Assembly (NCBI GenBank): GCA_030248065.1
Contig: JASAMV010000085.1
Span: forward strand, 32,600 to 96,599
Length of the DNA stretch: 64,000 nt
Direction of reading: 5' to 3'
Source of the DNA: Rhynchonema sp. JSB1_4
Taxonomy: Eukaryota; Nematoda; Chromadorea; Monhysterida; Xyalidae
Positions within the stretch are counted from its first letter, which is position 1. Every line of letters begins with the position of its first letter. The translations under genes and the position numbers were made by a program. Below are positions 32,001-44,374 of this stretch, piece by piece. The notes under the pieces were generated by a model. The model ran no database searches. It had not been told where the DNA came from and was given only the letters and a program-made list of their open reading frames with translations.

Positions 32001-33037
32001 AAGGTATTCGGCGCATTCCTTGTGCAAAAGTGATGCAAAAAAACCGAACACTGTTGTGTCATAACGGGCTTCTGCTAGTGCTCGGGTTAATCTGGCATCG
32101 CAGAACGAGTTTTCACATTATGCCACAACAATGTTTCATGCGGTGGCGGACCCAGCTTTTGTCAAGGGAGGGGCCAAACCCAAAAAGCCATATTTGAAAA
32201 GTCCTTTGTGTCCAGTGCTAGTTCAGAATTTCGCGCTTTTTATACCAAATATTATAAAAAATGTGACAATGCGCGCACAGCGCGCGAAATCCCCCCCGTC
32301 AGCGGGCTAAATGGACCAAAGAGGGGCCATGGCGCCTGTGGCTCCCTTTCGGATCCGCCCTTGGTTTCATGTGTAGCATCAGTCGGGTCGCGTGCTGCTT
32401 CAAGTGTACCATTAGTAACGCACAGCAGCATACCACACACATGTAGACGATCAGTGCAGTTGATGTCTTACAACGGGATAGTGAACACAAAACCCAATTG
32501 TAGTATCACACATCCCGTACTGAGGGCGAACTTAGGTTAAATCTGGAATCCGGAACTCGGAAATAATTTGCATGTAAAAATGCAAAAGATTTTTGGGCTC
32601 CGGAAATATTTTCGGAAAACGCAAGAATTTACATGCAAAAATAATGCGTTTTCCGCACATATGGTATTTCCGGATTCCGATTTCCGGATTCAAAGCTCGC
32701 CCTGCATTCTTTCATTGTACCTGATAATAAACATGAAAATCCTGATCGAACGATGATGTTTCAGCGATGCAGCGACGTGCTACAGACGCGGGTCGACACA
32801 CTGTCACAGCAGAATCTCCAACTTCGCCATGATCTCAATGAACAGAGCAGCACAATGGCACAGTTACTGCAACAATTGGTCAGCCAATGTTTGAACAATT
32901 GTATACTTTATTGTAATCGTAATATTTTCCACTTTTCCTCATCTTATGTGGTTCACCTAAATAACAATGCATTGCAGGGTGCTGGTGCACTGCAGCAAGC
33001 TTGGGTCAACGCCTCAATCACCAACCGACCTTCGTGA
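29067..33037 (+). CDS. C2H2 zinc-finger protein (five fingers) with C-terminal coiled coil
   Basis: Phase-consistent exons: first ATG exon 29067–29198 (tentative), about 29367–29467, 29608–29744, 30050–30448, 30806–30906, 31181–31399, 31716–32003, 32765–32878 and 32978–33037 (stop). Fingers: HKCTVCGRAF joined across an intron to MKHLRQHVRQH (exact 12-residue spacing); YKCHHCDERF…H…H; IRCQFCGKQY…MHERLC (C2HC); CRLCGQVF…H; FACPQCAIPF…H. Basic, Ser-rich and acidic linkers follow, then a heptad-type coiled coil (IDQLRRENEVLRQQL) continuing into the next exon (LSQQNLQLRHDL). It is probably a nuclear DNA-binding protein that dimerises through the coiled coil. The join of the first two exons uses a weak donor (GTTTTTTG). 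An alternative start is the ATG at 29,385. Six copies of the TGATGTTTCA motif (one of them only the 9-bp core) lie in its exons or introns. Confidence 0.85.
32523..32703 (+). repeat. Dispersed 180-bp repeat (CCGGAAATATTTCCGG family), copy 2
   Basis: Same orientation and layout as 14,589–14,767 with scattered substitutions. It lies in an intron of the zinc-finger gene, just before exon 32,765–32,878. Confidence 0.72.
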
Positions 33038-33724
33038 AAAATGTTATGTTTTCACATACGTACATAGCACAGAATTTTAAATCATAAATTGAAAAAGAGA
33101 AAACCCGGAACTTTTGCGAGCAACATTTCACTCTGATTATGACATCACTGTATTTCCCCTTTTGACGAATCTTCAGACCTATTGCCTTAGGCACACGATC
33201 AGCAAAAGTTCCTGTCCGGATTTTATTTTCCCGCTTTCGAATATTTGACATTGACATTTGTGAGGTACAAAACGCTATGGTCTCATGCTTTAATCCATGG
33301 AGTTCGGGACCTTACTACAGTGATAAACTGGCAAACATGATTTGACTCAAACGTGTCTTTGATGTTATCAGCAATGACGTGACTGTTTCGCACACTGCCT
33401 GTTTTGCTTGATTTTTTGGGTACATTTTGTGTTTTGTGCAATTTTCTGACTGCAGTGTACACTTTATTCTCTACTGCCATAAATCGCTTTTGTTCGGGCA
33501 TAAACTGGCTTACGTTTTGTACCATTATCATCTGTCCACCACACGCTAAGATGCTCAACAGCATGTGCAGATTTGCGAATGTATACAATATAGCTTGTAT
33601 AGGGCTAATATGTACATATGTACAAAGCTCATAATGGTCAAGCACAAATTTACAAACCGAAACACAGATAAACGAAGCTAATTAAAAGATATTTATACGG
33701 AGTGCCCTTTCTTCTCATTAGAGC

Positions 33725-33798
33725 CTCAGGGACAGTCGAGCGGTTGAGGTAACGCGTTTCTGTCAAATGTTCACGTCATTGGGGATCCAAGCCAATGC
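33725..33798 (+). pseudogene. tRNA-like relic
   Basis: CAGTCGAGCGGTTGAGGTAA resembles a tRNA-Ser/Leu D-arm (A box), and about 45 bp downstream CATTGGGGATCCAAGCCAATG can form a T-arm-like hairpin with a degraded B box. No functional cloverleaf is possible. It is a tRNA pseudogene or SINE head. Confidence 0.3.
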
Positions 33799-33799
33799 A

Positions 33800-36618
33800 A
33801 GTGCCGTTATAAATGAGCTGATGTGCCGTGTATACATACATAATAGGCATGGCAGCCCGTCACTTTAAAATTGTACATTTATACCCATTTGTAGCTGTTC
33901 ACATCTGCTACATATGAGTGTGGTCGCTTTTGCGTGACCTGGCAGTGCTCGAAATGGGATTTTTTGCCTGGAACCAAGATTTTTTAACTTATGCGGAAAT
34001 TATCGGGATCGAGTTTGATAATCGGGATCGGGTATCACAGTTTTCGGTTCATACCCATGACTTATTTTGCTAAGCTGGCTGATGTTTCACTTGATTTACA
34101 GGCATGAAATACACCACAACTATCATACATATATTTGTCCAAATTCGAGGTCATTTTTCAATTGGGTTGTCATACTCATTTCTGCATCATACAAAAGTGA
34201 CGACTCAACATTCATCGAGTCCCATAATCTCGATGAAAAACGCAGGTCGGGACCGGGATACGGATTCTTCAGCGGGATCGATTTTCTGCAGCTCGGGATT
34301 CCGGGATCAAGATCGGGTTCTGGATTTGAGCACTGACTACAGGATTCAAAATTTCTTTACTGGCATGTCCCGCATGGTGTGCTCAGTTCTGGTTTACTGT
34401 GTTGGTCAGATTTCTTATCCGTGCACATGTGTAACTTCTTCCAAAGGCCTACACTGCGCTATCATCACAATATTCAACGCGCAAATCCTGTGTGCAGTGC
34501 AGTTCCGTAACCCATAGAATCAGGACATACATACATTACAAAATCATGCCATTTATAGTATTGGCTAACGGTGCAGTCGTCAACTCAAGCAGCCCTAAAT
34601 TATACATGTAGTTGACGATCTGAGTGCCGACTTGTGTATATGAGATATAAAATTGCTGGACATGCAAAACGCTCATATTTTCCGTGCCAAAATCTTGCTT
34701 TGAATAACTTGACTGCAGCGGGCCGGAACTGAGGCGCAACACCTCAGTTGTGGAGGAGGGTGAGGTATCCGCCGGAACCCCGACTTTGGTGCAAACTTGC
34801 GCACACGACACTCGCCGACGAGCAAAGGATGTGACCGCAATCTAATAAAAATGTTGTCGATAATTTTTTATTTTGTTGTGCAGGAATTGTCGTCGCGAAC
34901 AACAATTTAGATAGTGAAATTTTGCAGGCGTCATCGTAACGTCAAGTACTATATGTATATTTCAGAAATTTTTTGACCATCGTTCCCTCCTGGAAGCTAA
35001 TTGTGAAAGAGAGTCACGTAACCATAGTTTGGGTTCCAACCACGTGTCGAAGGGATGCATATTCGTATTCCTTCACCATTTAATGCACCTGCAGGTTACA
35101 CCATTAAAGTCAAGCTGGACAAGTCTGGTGCTTGGCAGTATTTCTTGTCACAAGTTCCTCCAGAAAGAGGAAGAAGGTTCGTCTTTACACCCACTTTGGC
35201 ACACTAGTACACGCAAATTGACCTGTTTGAGCATGTGGGCCAAATTTCAGCCCAGACAGCCTGGTAATCGAACCCGTTCTGGTGGCCTGGCTGAGACATG
35301 GACACCGTATGGAACTGTTTGTCACGATAAATTGAGCGATGATAAACTACGTATTTGTAAAATCTGCGACACGAATGAGCCGCTTGAATTGCATTAGAAG
35401 CTCCTTTGCACCCCAAAGTTGGCCCCTCCCAATTTGGAATGTGTTCCGATCCAGCCATATGACAGCATAGGGTGGCCCAAATTTGATTTGTGCTCTGTTT
35501 GCGTGCTGTTGTGATCAAGTTAGTGGAATGCATCTGATTGGGCTTGCAGCATTGCTCAACGGCAGCCCCTCACCGCAACCACTTTACTGTATCGTATGCG
35601 AAAACGTGTTGCAAAATCAACCCACATCATGGGCTCGAAAAAAGAACACGACCGACGCGCCGTCTTTTGGCCCCAAGTCGGCTCGAGCACTTTTTGATTC
35701 GGATTTTATCGGTTCCTGGATTGGAACTTTGTTCTGTTCTCCTTCCCTTCCTGTTCTCTGTACAGCGCAAATTCACGAAAATCGCGCTTGTTTCTCACAA
35801 CGGCGTTGGGGCTGTGCCCTCGCATGTTATTTGTTGTGTGGTTTGTTTGTCGCGCGTGAAATGGCCGACAGTTTACAACTCTCATTTCATATTTGTGAGC
35901 TGTTCGAATGACGCTAAATCTCCCACGTCACCGCGCGCGCGTCATAAAAGTTTGGTGGTTTGACTCGGCAGGACATTGTGAAGAAAACAAGGAGTTACTG
36001 CTTGTGGAATTTTATAAGAACAATAGTAAAAGGTGGCATTGGTTTGGTGTCCCGCCCTGGGCATATACAAACAAGGTAACCAAACCACACACATACACAA
36101 TGCAATTTGTGCCTGCTTGACCATTTAGAGCCGGCAATTGCTGCAAAGTTTGGAAGCTGCGCAAAAGTCGACATGCACAGTAATGTTGTTCGGAGAGTCT
36201 GACATTTTCGTTCTGATGTTCTTGTACTATGAACCTAATGTTCATGAATTCACATCTGCCTGCATCCCACGCAACATTAACCATGCCGGTTACATCGCAG
36301 CATTGAAAGTTTGGCAATATCACCAATTGCCGTATACTTGAGAACCACGAAGCGACTCAAGATGCACATAGTAGCGCATAGTGGCAGAGTTTACGGTACA
36401 CGTCACGTGTACAAACGGGCGTGGACTATCGGGGTCCATTACAAATACTGAATACCAATTTTCGGCCCGAAGAGCGCGCCAATAAACAAGCCACAAACAT
36501 TGTCCCCACACACATACACAGACAGACGGATGGCATTTTCTTGTGAATGCAGCTAAACGCGTGCAATCGATCTCATTAGAAAACTTGTTTTCCATCTTCC
36601 GTCGCGTTTCGTCGCGCC
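33800..36618. other. No supported gene; decayed repeats
   Basis: Contains a sequence near 34,557–34,650 related to 53,157–53,283, and GGGATCGGG-type low-complexity steps near 34,010–34,320. A plus-strand ORF at 36,138–36,341 (ESDIFVLMFLYYEP) faintly recalls the DTDVxVL signature of a transposon-borne nuclease-like family, but it is too weak to call. One motif copy at 34,080–34,089. Confidence 0.35.
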
Positions 36619-36779
36619 TCATTTCAAAAACATCATGGTCCTCGCGAAATTGATGGGGTCTGCCACTTGTGCAGCTAGATTCGCAGCGGATTGTTGGAGG
36701 GACCCGGTCGTATAGGGAACCTCAACACCGAAGTTAGTGCTGCACATCACATTTCGCGCATTTTTTTTGCTGTAACTGT
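36619..36779 (-). CDS. Candidate terminal exon, unknown protein
   Basis: After a TTCTCAG acceptor (36,780–36,781), the minus strand is open for 53 codons to a TGA at 36,619. The peptide has no bias or repeats (VMCSTNFGVEVPYTTGS, then SAANLAAQVADP). A possible partner exon of similar quality is at about 37,300–37,430 on the same strand (DRDRCGVQATHRFFEGD), but the phases do not obviously match. Family not recognised. Confidence 0.33.
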
Positions 36780-37862
36780 CTGAGAATAAGCACACAATAT
36801 CAAGAAAAAAGGTTATTCTGTTCATTCTGTCTTATTTTGCATATTTTATTGGCTCAGTGAATATGCCATGCAACTGTGTCAAGAAGAACCCAGACAGTTC
36901 CAAGCTGACTTGTTAATCTTGTCGGCGTTTGAATGAAGAACAAAGTGCAAAAGTTCTTCGTTTTGTATTGCCTGCTGAGTTGATTAAGTTTTCAAGGCAC
37001 TTGAATTTTGATTAACTGTTTGCCAGCAGCAGACAAGTTTAATGGGGCTTGCTTGTATATATCACATTGCTATTGTATTACACAGTTAAAGACGACCATG
37101 GTTCTTTGCGGTGTGGTTAAAAATAAAGTGGGCAGTGAATTTAAACCTACCGTTGCAGTTAGAGGCACTTTGGGAGCTTTGTGACAGCTGACCAGAAAAA
37201 AGCGACCGGCTGCTTTGTAGCTTTGATGCTGATTCATACAATGTACATACGTGTAACATATACGTAGTACAATGCACTACTGGAATGTACTATTATCATG
37301 TTCCCAAGCCAGATATTGGTGGTCTCCAACACAAACTTCGTGACCGCTGTATCACCTTCAAAAAATCGGTGTGTCGCTTGTACCCCACAGCGGTCGCGGT
37401 CTGTGTTCGCGCAGTTGCGCGCAGTTTTTGAAACATCAGGCAATCGCCGTATGTTGGCTTTATTCAATCGCTGTGGAAATGTGTGTAACTTGCAAGGTCG
37501 ATTAGCTGATGTTTCACAGATGTTTCTTAATGCAGGTCACACACCGCGGTCGACTAAAGCGACATTGATGCTTTATTTTGATGCCAAGTAGTGAGTGGGC
37601 TAGCAGCCTTCGGGAGTAATTACATGAGACATGAGACGCGCTGTCGCAGTTCTGTTTAGTGCCGCCGGTCAACTTTTGTCTCTTAATCGTCCCAACTGTC
37701 TCCGTCCTGGCAACTTGCATGCCACACTTGATGATGGTTACGTACCTACACCTACATACATACTGTATGTGCAGTCTCAACATGCGAGCGTGTATCCGTG
37801 TGTAAAGGCGCGCGTATAGTCATTCCGCAGAACTAAATTTTGCCATCGCGCCCTCCCCGGTA

Positions 37863-38162
37863 TCGGTCGCACAATGATGACTATATGAGATTTAATTCAA
37901 AGCTTTTCCTCAATGGTAAAAAACCACGTCTCACCACCAGCATTACATGTACATACATATACGTACATATGTAGGTATCTAATTTTTTCCAAAACCTTTT
38001 TTGCCGGTATATCTCGCTCATTGTGTTCAAGGAAATTGTCCGTGACACCGGCAGAAATGTTTTGGAAAAGATATAAATAGATAGAACGCTGGTGATCTGC
38101 ACAGCGAGACGTGCTTTACCACTCAGAAAATTTTTTTGGATGTATTCTTATTGTGCGACCAA
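37863..38162. mobile_element. Palindromic TA-flanked MITE (family TTGGTCGCACAATGAC), copy 2
   Basis: The left tip TCGGTCGCACAATGATGAC and right tip TTGTGCGACCAA are flanked by TA. The internal AAACCACGTCTCACC…GGTGATCTGCACAGCGAGACG pairing matches copy 1. More diverged than copy 1. Confidence 0.72.
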
Positions 38163-39212
38163 TACACAGCTAACCATGTGTGATTTTTGATAATTAATTT
38201 CAGATTTTTTGACACAGATTCGAACCAGAGATAGGAACAAATCGTTTTCTTCGTAAATTTAAATTTCTTCAAATTTACAAATTTGAGAATTTGACAATAC
38301 TCCTGGTACTTTCAGTCATGCAGTGGTTAGTGGAATTTGCCACATTTGCACCTGAGATTGCAGCTGAAGAGATTTGCCTGTACTGTCCAACGCATTTTAC
38401 TCACTCACTGAAAGTGTAAGCAGGCATTTCTCACAGGACTTTAAACTGCAATGGTAGGGCGTGCTTTCAAAAGTTCGCTAATGTGTTCACATTGAGATTT
38501 ACTTAGCAATCCCTTTGGCTGTTGCACCAAAGCAGTCCATAATGTTCTTGAAGTTCTATAATTTTCCCGTTCAGCGCGAAAACCGACCGAATTCGCAACT
38601 TTCGCGTTTCACATGCCCTCAAGCCAGTCTGGTGCCGTCAAGTAAGCAACCTCTGTATCAGCACGACAAGCTGAGCTACAACATGTGTACCCTACATTCA
38701 TGTATATATTTGTGGCCAACATGAACTAATATCCGTCCGTTCTCTGTTTTTGTGCCATCTGCCTTCCTTCCGTTCGCTGTATGATTATTAATGCACCGTG
38801 ATGCTAATGGATGCACCCAACCTCGACATGACATTGTTTGAGTGCGTGAAACACACCGTGCGTCCAAAAGACTGACGCTCGCGACATCCGTCTGTTTTTT
38901 GGTCAGTTCGTGCCATTCCCTGTCGTCACAACGAAGATGAAACAAACCTCATGCGTCCTGCACGCGGCCGCCAGCGTGTTGTCTGAATGTTTCCAACGAC
39001 TTGTGTGTGCACTCCCCAAATGCTTGGCGATTTGTCGCGTCGTTGAGGCTGCGGGCATAGAAAATCGTCTTTAATCTCGAAGTAAAGCCTGAACTAAGTT
39101 TTTAAGGCCCAGCAAATGCGCGGATATTAAAAAAATTTCCCAAAGAAGCCCGAGGAGCGCGACAACAAACGCACACCAATGGTGAAATGCATCCAGGTTG
39201 ACGCGGTGGCCA

Positions 39213-39476
39213 GGCAATTGAGCAAAGCACATTTGACCAAGACCACTTTGAGCAAGTGAAAAAGAGCAGGGCCAAAAGAGCAGAGCACTTATTTTGTTCC
39301 AATGGCTTAGGCTTAGGCTGATTTTGGTATCAGGCTTAGGCTTAGGCTTACACCTAAGATTAAATTGGTGTTTGGGCTTGGGCTTAGGCCTTCGTTTTTA
39401 GGTTCTGCTTTTCTGGACTCTGCTCTTTTTCACTTGCTCAAAGTGGTCTTGCTCAAATGTGCTTTGCTCAATTGCC
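39213..39476. mobile_element. Palindromic element with TTAGGC-like repeats in its loop
   Basis: Arms of about 75 bp (GGCAATTGAGCAAAGCACAT, then CCACTTTGAGCAAGTG and AAAAAGAGCAG) are inverted at the two ends. The loop, 39,304–39,390, is built of GGCTTA units. No clear target duplication. Confidence 0.75.
39304..39390 (+). repeat. Interstitial TTAGGC (GGCTTA)-type repeats
   Basis: Two short runs of tandem GGCTTA, separated and followed by degenerate units (GGCTTGGGCTTAGGCC). TTAGGC is the telomere unit of many nematodes. Too short and degenerate for a telomere. Confidence 0.8.
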
Positions 39477-39980
39477 CGTCCGCCGCGCAAACGCGCATGC
39501 ATTGTGAATTCGGCCTTTTTCGTTGAAATACTGTACAACGGCATACATAAATTGTCTTGTATGGGGACTCTACACATCCGTCATGGATTAGCGGACAGCA
39601 TCGGCTTCGATCTGATCGGGCGAAAAAAAGTGTTTCTCACCATGTTGCATTGCTAATCTTGTGATGGAATAGAAAATGTCCGCACTGTATGGGTGTGAGA
39701 TTACTGTGTCGTTGGACCGTGCCACCCAAAAAACGGTTTCTGATTTATTCCGATGCAGTAGGCTCAAAACAGCGTCATTGCGCACAGTGCGACCAAGCAA
39801 AATATGCTATTTATAAGCTAAAAATCTACAGTATCTAAGATTTTTCCAGATCGCGGTTGCCAGCGGGAGAGCTTGCTTCACCGCAATGCCATCGCACGTG
39901 CAGATTGAATACGCAGTCAAAGTACACAGTATGACTCCAGTGGTCACGCCACTAACAAGCGCCAATTGTCAATAACGAGC

Positions 39981-42900
39981 ATGCTTTTCATCAGCGCACC
40001 ACTGCTGTTGACGCTGCCTTTGTTCGGTGACTCAATTGACCAACAAATACAACATGTATTGGACATACAACACGTCACCGGGGACAGACAACAGGCATAT
40101 GACGGACGGTTGCCCGGTGAGGACTTCATTTTGTAGGTGTGGTGGTCGCGTTTGTCACATCTGACCATTTCGAGCTAGCATCCACTCCCAGATGGCTTGG
40201 GGGTGGGGTGCTTTATGTGCATATTTTCTCCAGCGGGACCGCCCCAATCACTGGGTAGGGTCGACAGAATTGATAGAAAATAAACAAAAAAAGCGAAGCA
40301 AGAAAACTTCCAATGTTACGTTTGCCAACAGTGACCGCTGTTGCAGACTGTGGTATACGTACTGTATGTACATAGTTCAATTGGCAGGTCACAATCATGG
40401 TTTAGAAACTAGCGCTCAAAGCACATCTCGGGTTCAGCTCGTGGCGGTCACGCAATAGTCCCCCAAACCCAGACCCAATCCTGTATACCGATCAGGTGAA
40501 CCCTTGGGTCCAATCGAGCAGCTGCCAACGGTCGATGCGCACATTTTTGGCGACTTTAGTCGAAGTCACGAACTGTTCTCAACAACCTGGTCGTTGTACG
40601 AGAAACCGTGGCAGTTGTGTGAAGCCTGGGCCAGTGGTGCACCGGCCGCTGATCTCAATTGGTGAGTTAGCAAATTGGGCATGGATAGTTTCAGTTTTTC
40701 GGATGAAATGAGAAACTATAGCACAGCCTATGAAGTGGGCTTCAAGTCTTGTTTCAATTTCTTGGACTTCTATTTTTGGATGATAGGTTCTGCGCTTTTT
40801 GTGCTGTTTTTCCATTCCTCTGGACAAACTGACTGTGTTCGTTTGTCTGTTTCAGTGCGAAAACCGGTTGATCTGCATGTTATGTCAGTCAGCCAGGGAA
40901 CCATATTTCTTTTATGCCCCTTGGGGCATTTTTCTTTCTTGTGACAGTAATGGCTGGCTGCTGAAACATGACTTTTGCACAAATGTACAAGATATGACCC
41001 TGCGGTCACTATTATGTGCGAGCACTACACATGAAACATCATCCGACTTGTTGCAGGATGGAGGCAGCGCATCGTCTGTTCCCGGTGTTGCAGAACGCAT
41101 CGTTGTACAGCGTGCATTTGACGCCCGGCCAGTTGACGCGTCAGTCATTTTTTGCATTCGTTTTGAAAACAAAAGTGAGCATTCGCTGTGTTTTGCAGAC
41201 CAACAAACCAACATCTCACTGGCGATGTACATCGAAAGTATGTCGTCATTCAAAGCTCAAACGATGGTTGGTTGGTCCTTTCACAACGTCAAATGCGACT
41301 TTCTTTCGAATTCTTGGTTCGGTATGGGGTCATATCGTAACAATAATCCCACCATAGTAATACAAAAAGCGACAACTTTCTTTAATCCGAATTTCAAATT
41401 TGAGGACTTCGAGGTCGACATGTACCTCGCGCTGTCGTGGACCGACCGTCGTTTACGTCACAATTGCACGCATCCGATTTTGGTGACACAAAACGAACTA
41501 TTGGCTCTGATCTGGGGACCGGATCTGTACTTCGTCAATTCCAAATTCGCCTATCTGCAAGAGGTGACCACGCCGAATAACATGATGCTCGTCTACCCAG
41601 ACGGAATGGTGTTCAAAACGATGAGGTACGGTACTTTCAAATATAATATTTAAAACAACACAAACACAAGTTCGACCAAACATGACTGTATTAATCGCAG
41701 AGTGTACGTGACTCTGGCCTGCACAATGCACCTGCACGGGTTCCCAATGGACACACAGCAATGCGACATCAAGATACAAAGCTGTAAGATGTTTCCCTTC
41801 ACTGCTTGAAACAAAGAAATATTTTTCAAACGATGGCCACAAAAAACAGTTTCCAGCGAGGTAAATTTGCAGTCGCGTACGTGCGCGAGGTTGTGAATCT
41901 GGTTTGGCACGTCGACCCAGAGGTCGAGTACCCGATCGCTATGAACCCGGGCATCAAACTCAACGACATGGACATTGTCGATAAACAATGGACGTACTGC
42001 AATAGTCGATATAAAATGTTCAGAGGATACGGTATGCATGGCAAATGGAATAGAACACGTTACCGAATGATGAGAAATTCGATTTTTGTATTTGCTGTCG
42101 TCATCTGTTTTATACCGTAGCTATAACATATAAAATTATCAGCCTGTTTCCACAATGAACAGCATTAATGCATCAACTGCGCTGTACCAACGACAAAACA
42201 CAGTCAGCTTCGGTGTGGCACGAATACAGAACCTCCTGATGTTTCACCAAGGCACGGGGAATAGATGTAATCAAGCATATTCAAGCATCTATCACGTCAA
42301 TTAGCTGACGACATTGTGCATTTGTCACAGAAGCATAAAAGCAGCTCCTGTCCCTCCTGGAATTACATGGCCACCCGATACTTTCGCACTGACGATGACC
42401 TGGTTCACCGCCTCGTTAGCAGAAGCAGGACGACACGGGAGATGCTTACATTCATGGTCAACGCACCTCGTCAACGCAGCACATAGGCATTTCGGGCTGC
42501 TTTGCGTTGACGACCAAACAATTAGCCGACCGCAGGTCACAACATTGCAGGCAACTGGTCGTGTCTGACAGCGACGATCGTCATGCAACGTCTGATCACA
42601 TTCCACATCATCCAAACCTATCTGCCCACCGGTCTGCTCGTCGTTATCTCATGGCTGTCCTTCTGGCTCGATCCGCGATCGGCGCCCGCCCGCGTCAGTC
42701 TCACGATCACAACACTGCTCACTTTGACCACCATGAGTAATGGCGCTCGGCAGGACTTGCCACAGGTTACTGTCGTTCATTGTTATACTGTAATGGTACC
42801 TATGTACACCTACTGTCTGTGTGCGTTGTGAAACATCAGTCTGCCTTTGAGAGTGCTTGATGCTGCTGATGTTTCACATTGAGCGTGGACTGCAAAGCTA

Positions 42901-44374
42901 ATGTCCGCATCCTGGAAACTTGATCCATTCTACGAGTATACTGTGCGAACGTCACTTTGTTATTTTCGAGATTTACTGATGTGTCTAATATTGCCAGGCA
43001 GGTGCACGTAAGCAGTTTTTATGCTGGCTGAAAATGGCCATCAAAAAGCTGAGAAAATAGTCACGTGCGACCACGGCAACCATCAAGTTTCATGTCCAAG
43101 CCTAAACCCATGTGTCAGGTGTCGTACATCAAAGCGCTCGACATCTGGCTGTCGTTCTGCACGGCCTACGTGTTCTGTGTGCTGCTGGAGTACACGCTGG
43201 TGAGTTTCTATGTGACACGAAAGACGACACGCTGTCATCACGTCAGAATGGTGGACAAAATAGCCAGGAATGTCAAGTCGACCGTCGCCAATGCCATGGT
43301 GAGCACTTGATGATTCTGTGAATTTGTGAAATATAAAGAAATCTAAAATTCAATAGAAGAAACTTTTTTTTAACTCACGCAGAATCATCGTTTCACGACG
43401 AGAGAGCCAGCAGTTCCCGACGCTTCCACTGCGAAATCACCGTGGACCGTTCGTCAGGTGAGACACACTACATGCTACATAAAAGGCAAACTACACCAAC
43501 ACGAGCCCGATTTCGAAGGTGGTGTGTATTCAAAACGAATAGAAAGAGAAAATCATCATGCTCCGCCTTGTATTCTTCAACGTGTAACATTTCCCAAATC
43601 AGCAGCCACGTATGAATGCTTCACTGATCTGTCAGCTGCGAAATCGAGCTCATGTTGGTGTAGGTTGCTTATACTGTACATATCTTATATTTGGAACCAC
43701 GCACGACCCACGCGTAAAGCTGAATGTCAGCTCTTGGCAAAGTAAAGAACCCTGGTAAAAAATGTCGTAGCGGACCAATGTTCGCGTTCCACATCTTTAT
43801 GCCGCCTGAACTCAAACACCCCCTGCACCCGAACACGCAGGCATTGAGCAATCCAACGGCGCTGCACAAATCAGTGGACTATCCGTCACCGGGTGTGAAT
43901 CCGAGTTCGTTGCACAACGATCTCAACAACGTGCCGATTGCGTCATGCGACCAAAATCACAACGTGCCGCCGCCGCCCGTTCGACCGACGACCGCCGCGG
44001 TTGACATCATCGACGACCGACCGGAGGACACGCTCTGGTCCGCGGTCACCGATTTTGTGCTGTCGCGGCTGTTCTTCTGTTGCGCGTCGCGTGACGCCGA
44101 CGGTCGGATGCATCTGGGCAGCGGCGCGTGCGTCGACCGCGACACTCTCCGTCATCCATGCGCCATCTGTGCCCAACGGTGGGAGACGATTGGCAAACGA
44201 ATCGACAAAGTGTCGCGCGTGCTCTTTCCGCTCACGTTTCTTCTGTTCGTCCTCTACTACTGGATTCACCATCTGTGCCGCGAATGTCGACTCGGTCAGA
44301 ACCTGTGCGGCCAGTGTCAACAACTCAAGTCCGGCGCGTACATTCCTGAGAACCCGTCGGCGACCGCTTGGTGA
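39981..44374 (+). CDS. Anionic Cys-loop (GABA/glycine/GluCl-type) ligand-gated channel subunit
   Basis: Core exons join in phase: 41405–41625, 41701–41783, 41873–42031, 42572–42765, 43119–43298, 43383–43457 and about 43748–44374. Landmarks: DFEVDMYLALSWTDRRL; a 13-residue Cys loop CTMHLHGFPMDTQQC; binding loop C with YCNSRYK; M1 (FHIIQTYLPTGLLVVISWL); M2 starting PARVSLTITTLLTLTT, where PAR is the anion-selectivity signature; M3 VSYIKALDIWLSFC; a long intracellular loop with zinc-like Cys pairs; M4 IDKVSRVLFPLTFLLF; then a C-terminal extension rich in Cys. Likely N-terminal exons are 39981–40116 (signal peptide, ending AYDGRLP) and 40496–40661, which join in phase to each other. The exon carrying β1–β2 was not located. 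Only one Cys is visible in loop C, so the second disulfide typical of Gly/GluCl subunits seems absent. The acceptor of the last exon (AAG) is tentative. Confidence 0.88.
43480..43673. mobile_element. MITE (family AAAGGCAAACTAC), copy 1
   Basis: The tips AAGGCAAACTACACCAACAC and GTTGGTGTAGGTTGCTT are inverted, with TA on both sides. Total about 190 bp. It lies in the intron before the last exon of the Cys-loop channel gene. Its reverse-complement relative is at 52,776–52,964. Confidence 0.78.

Noticed and set aside
36138..36341. Possible transposon nuclease-like fragment (SDIFVLMFLYY)
   Set aside because: Only a short, imperfect resemblance. No flanking domain or inverted repeat to support it.
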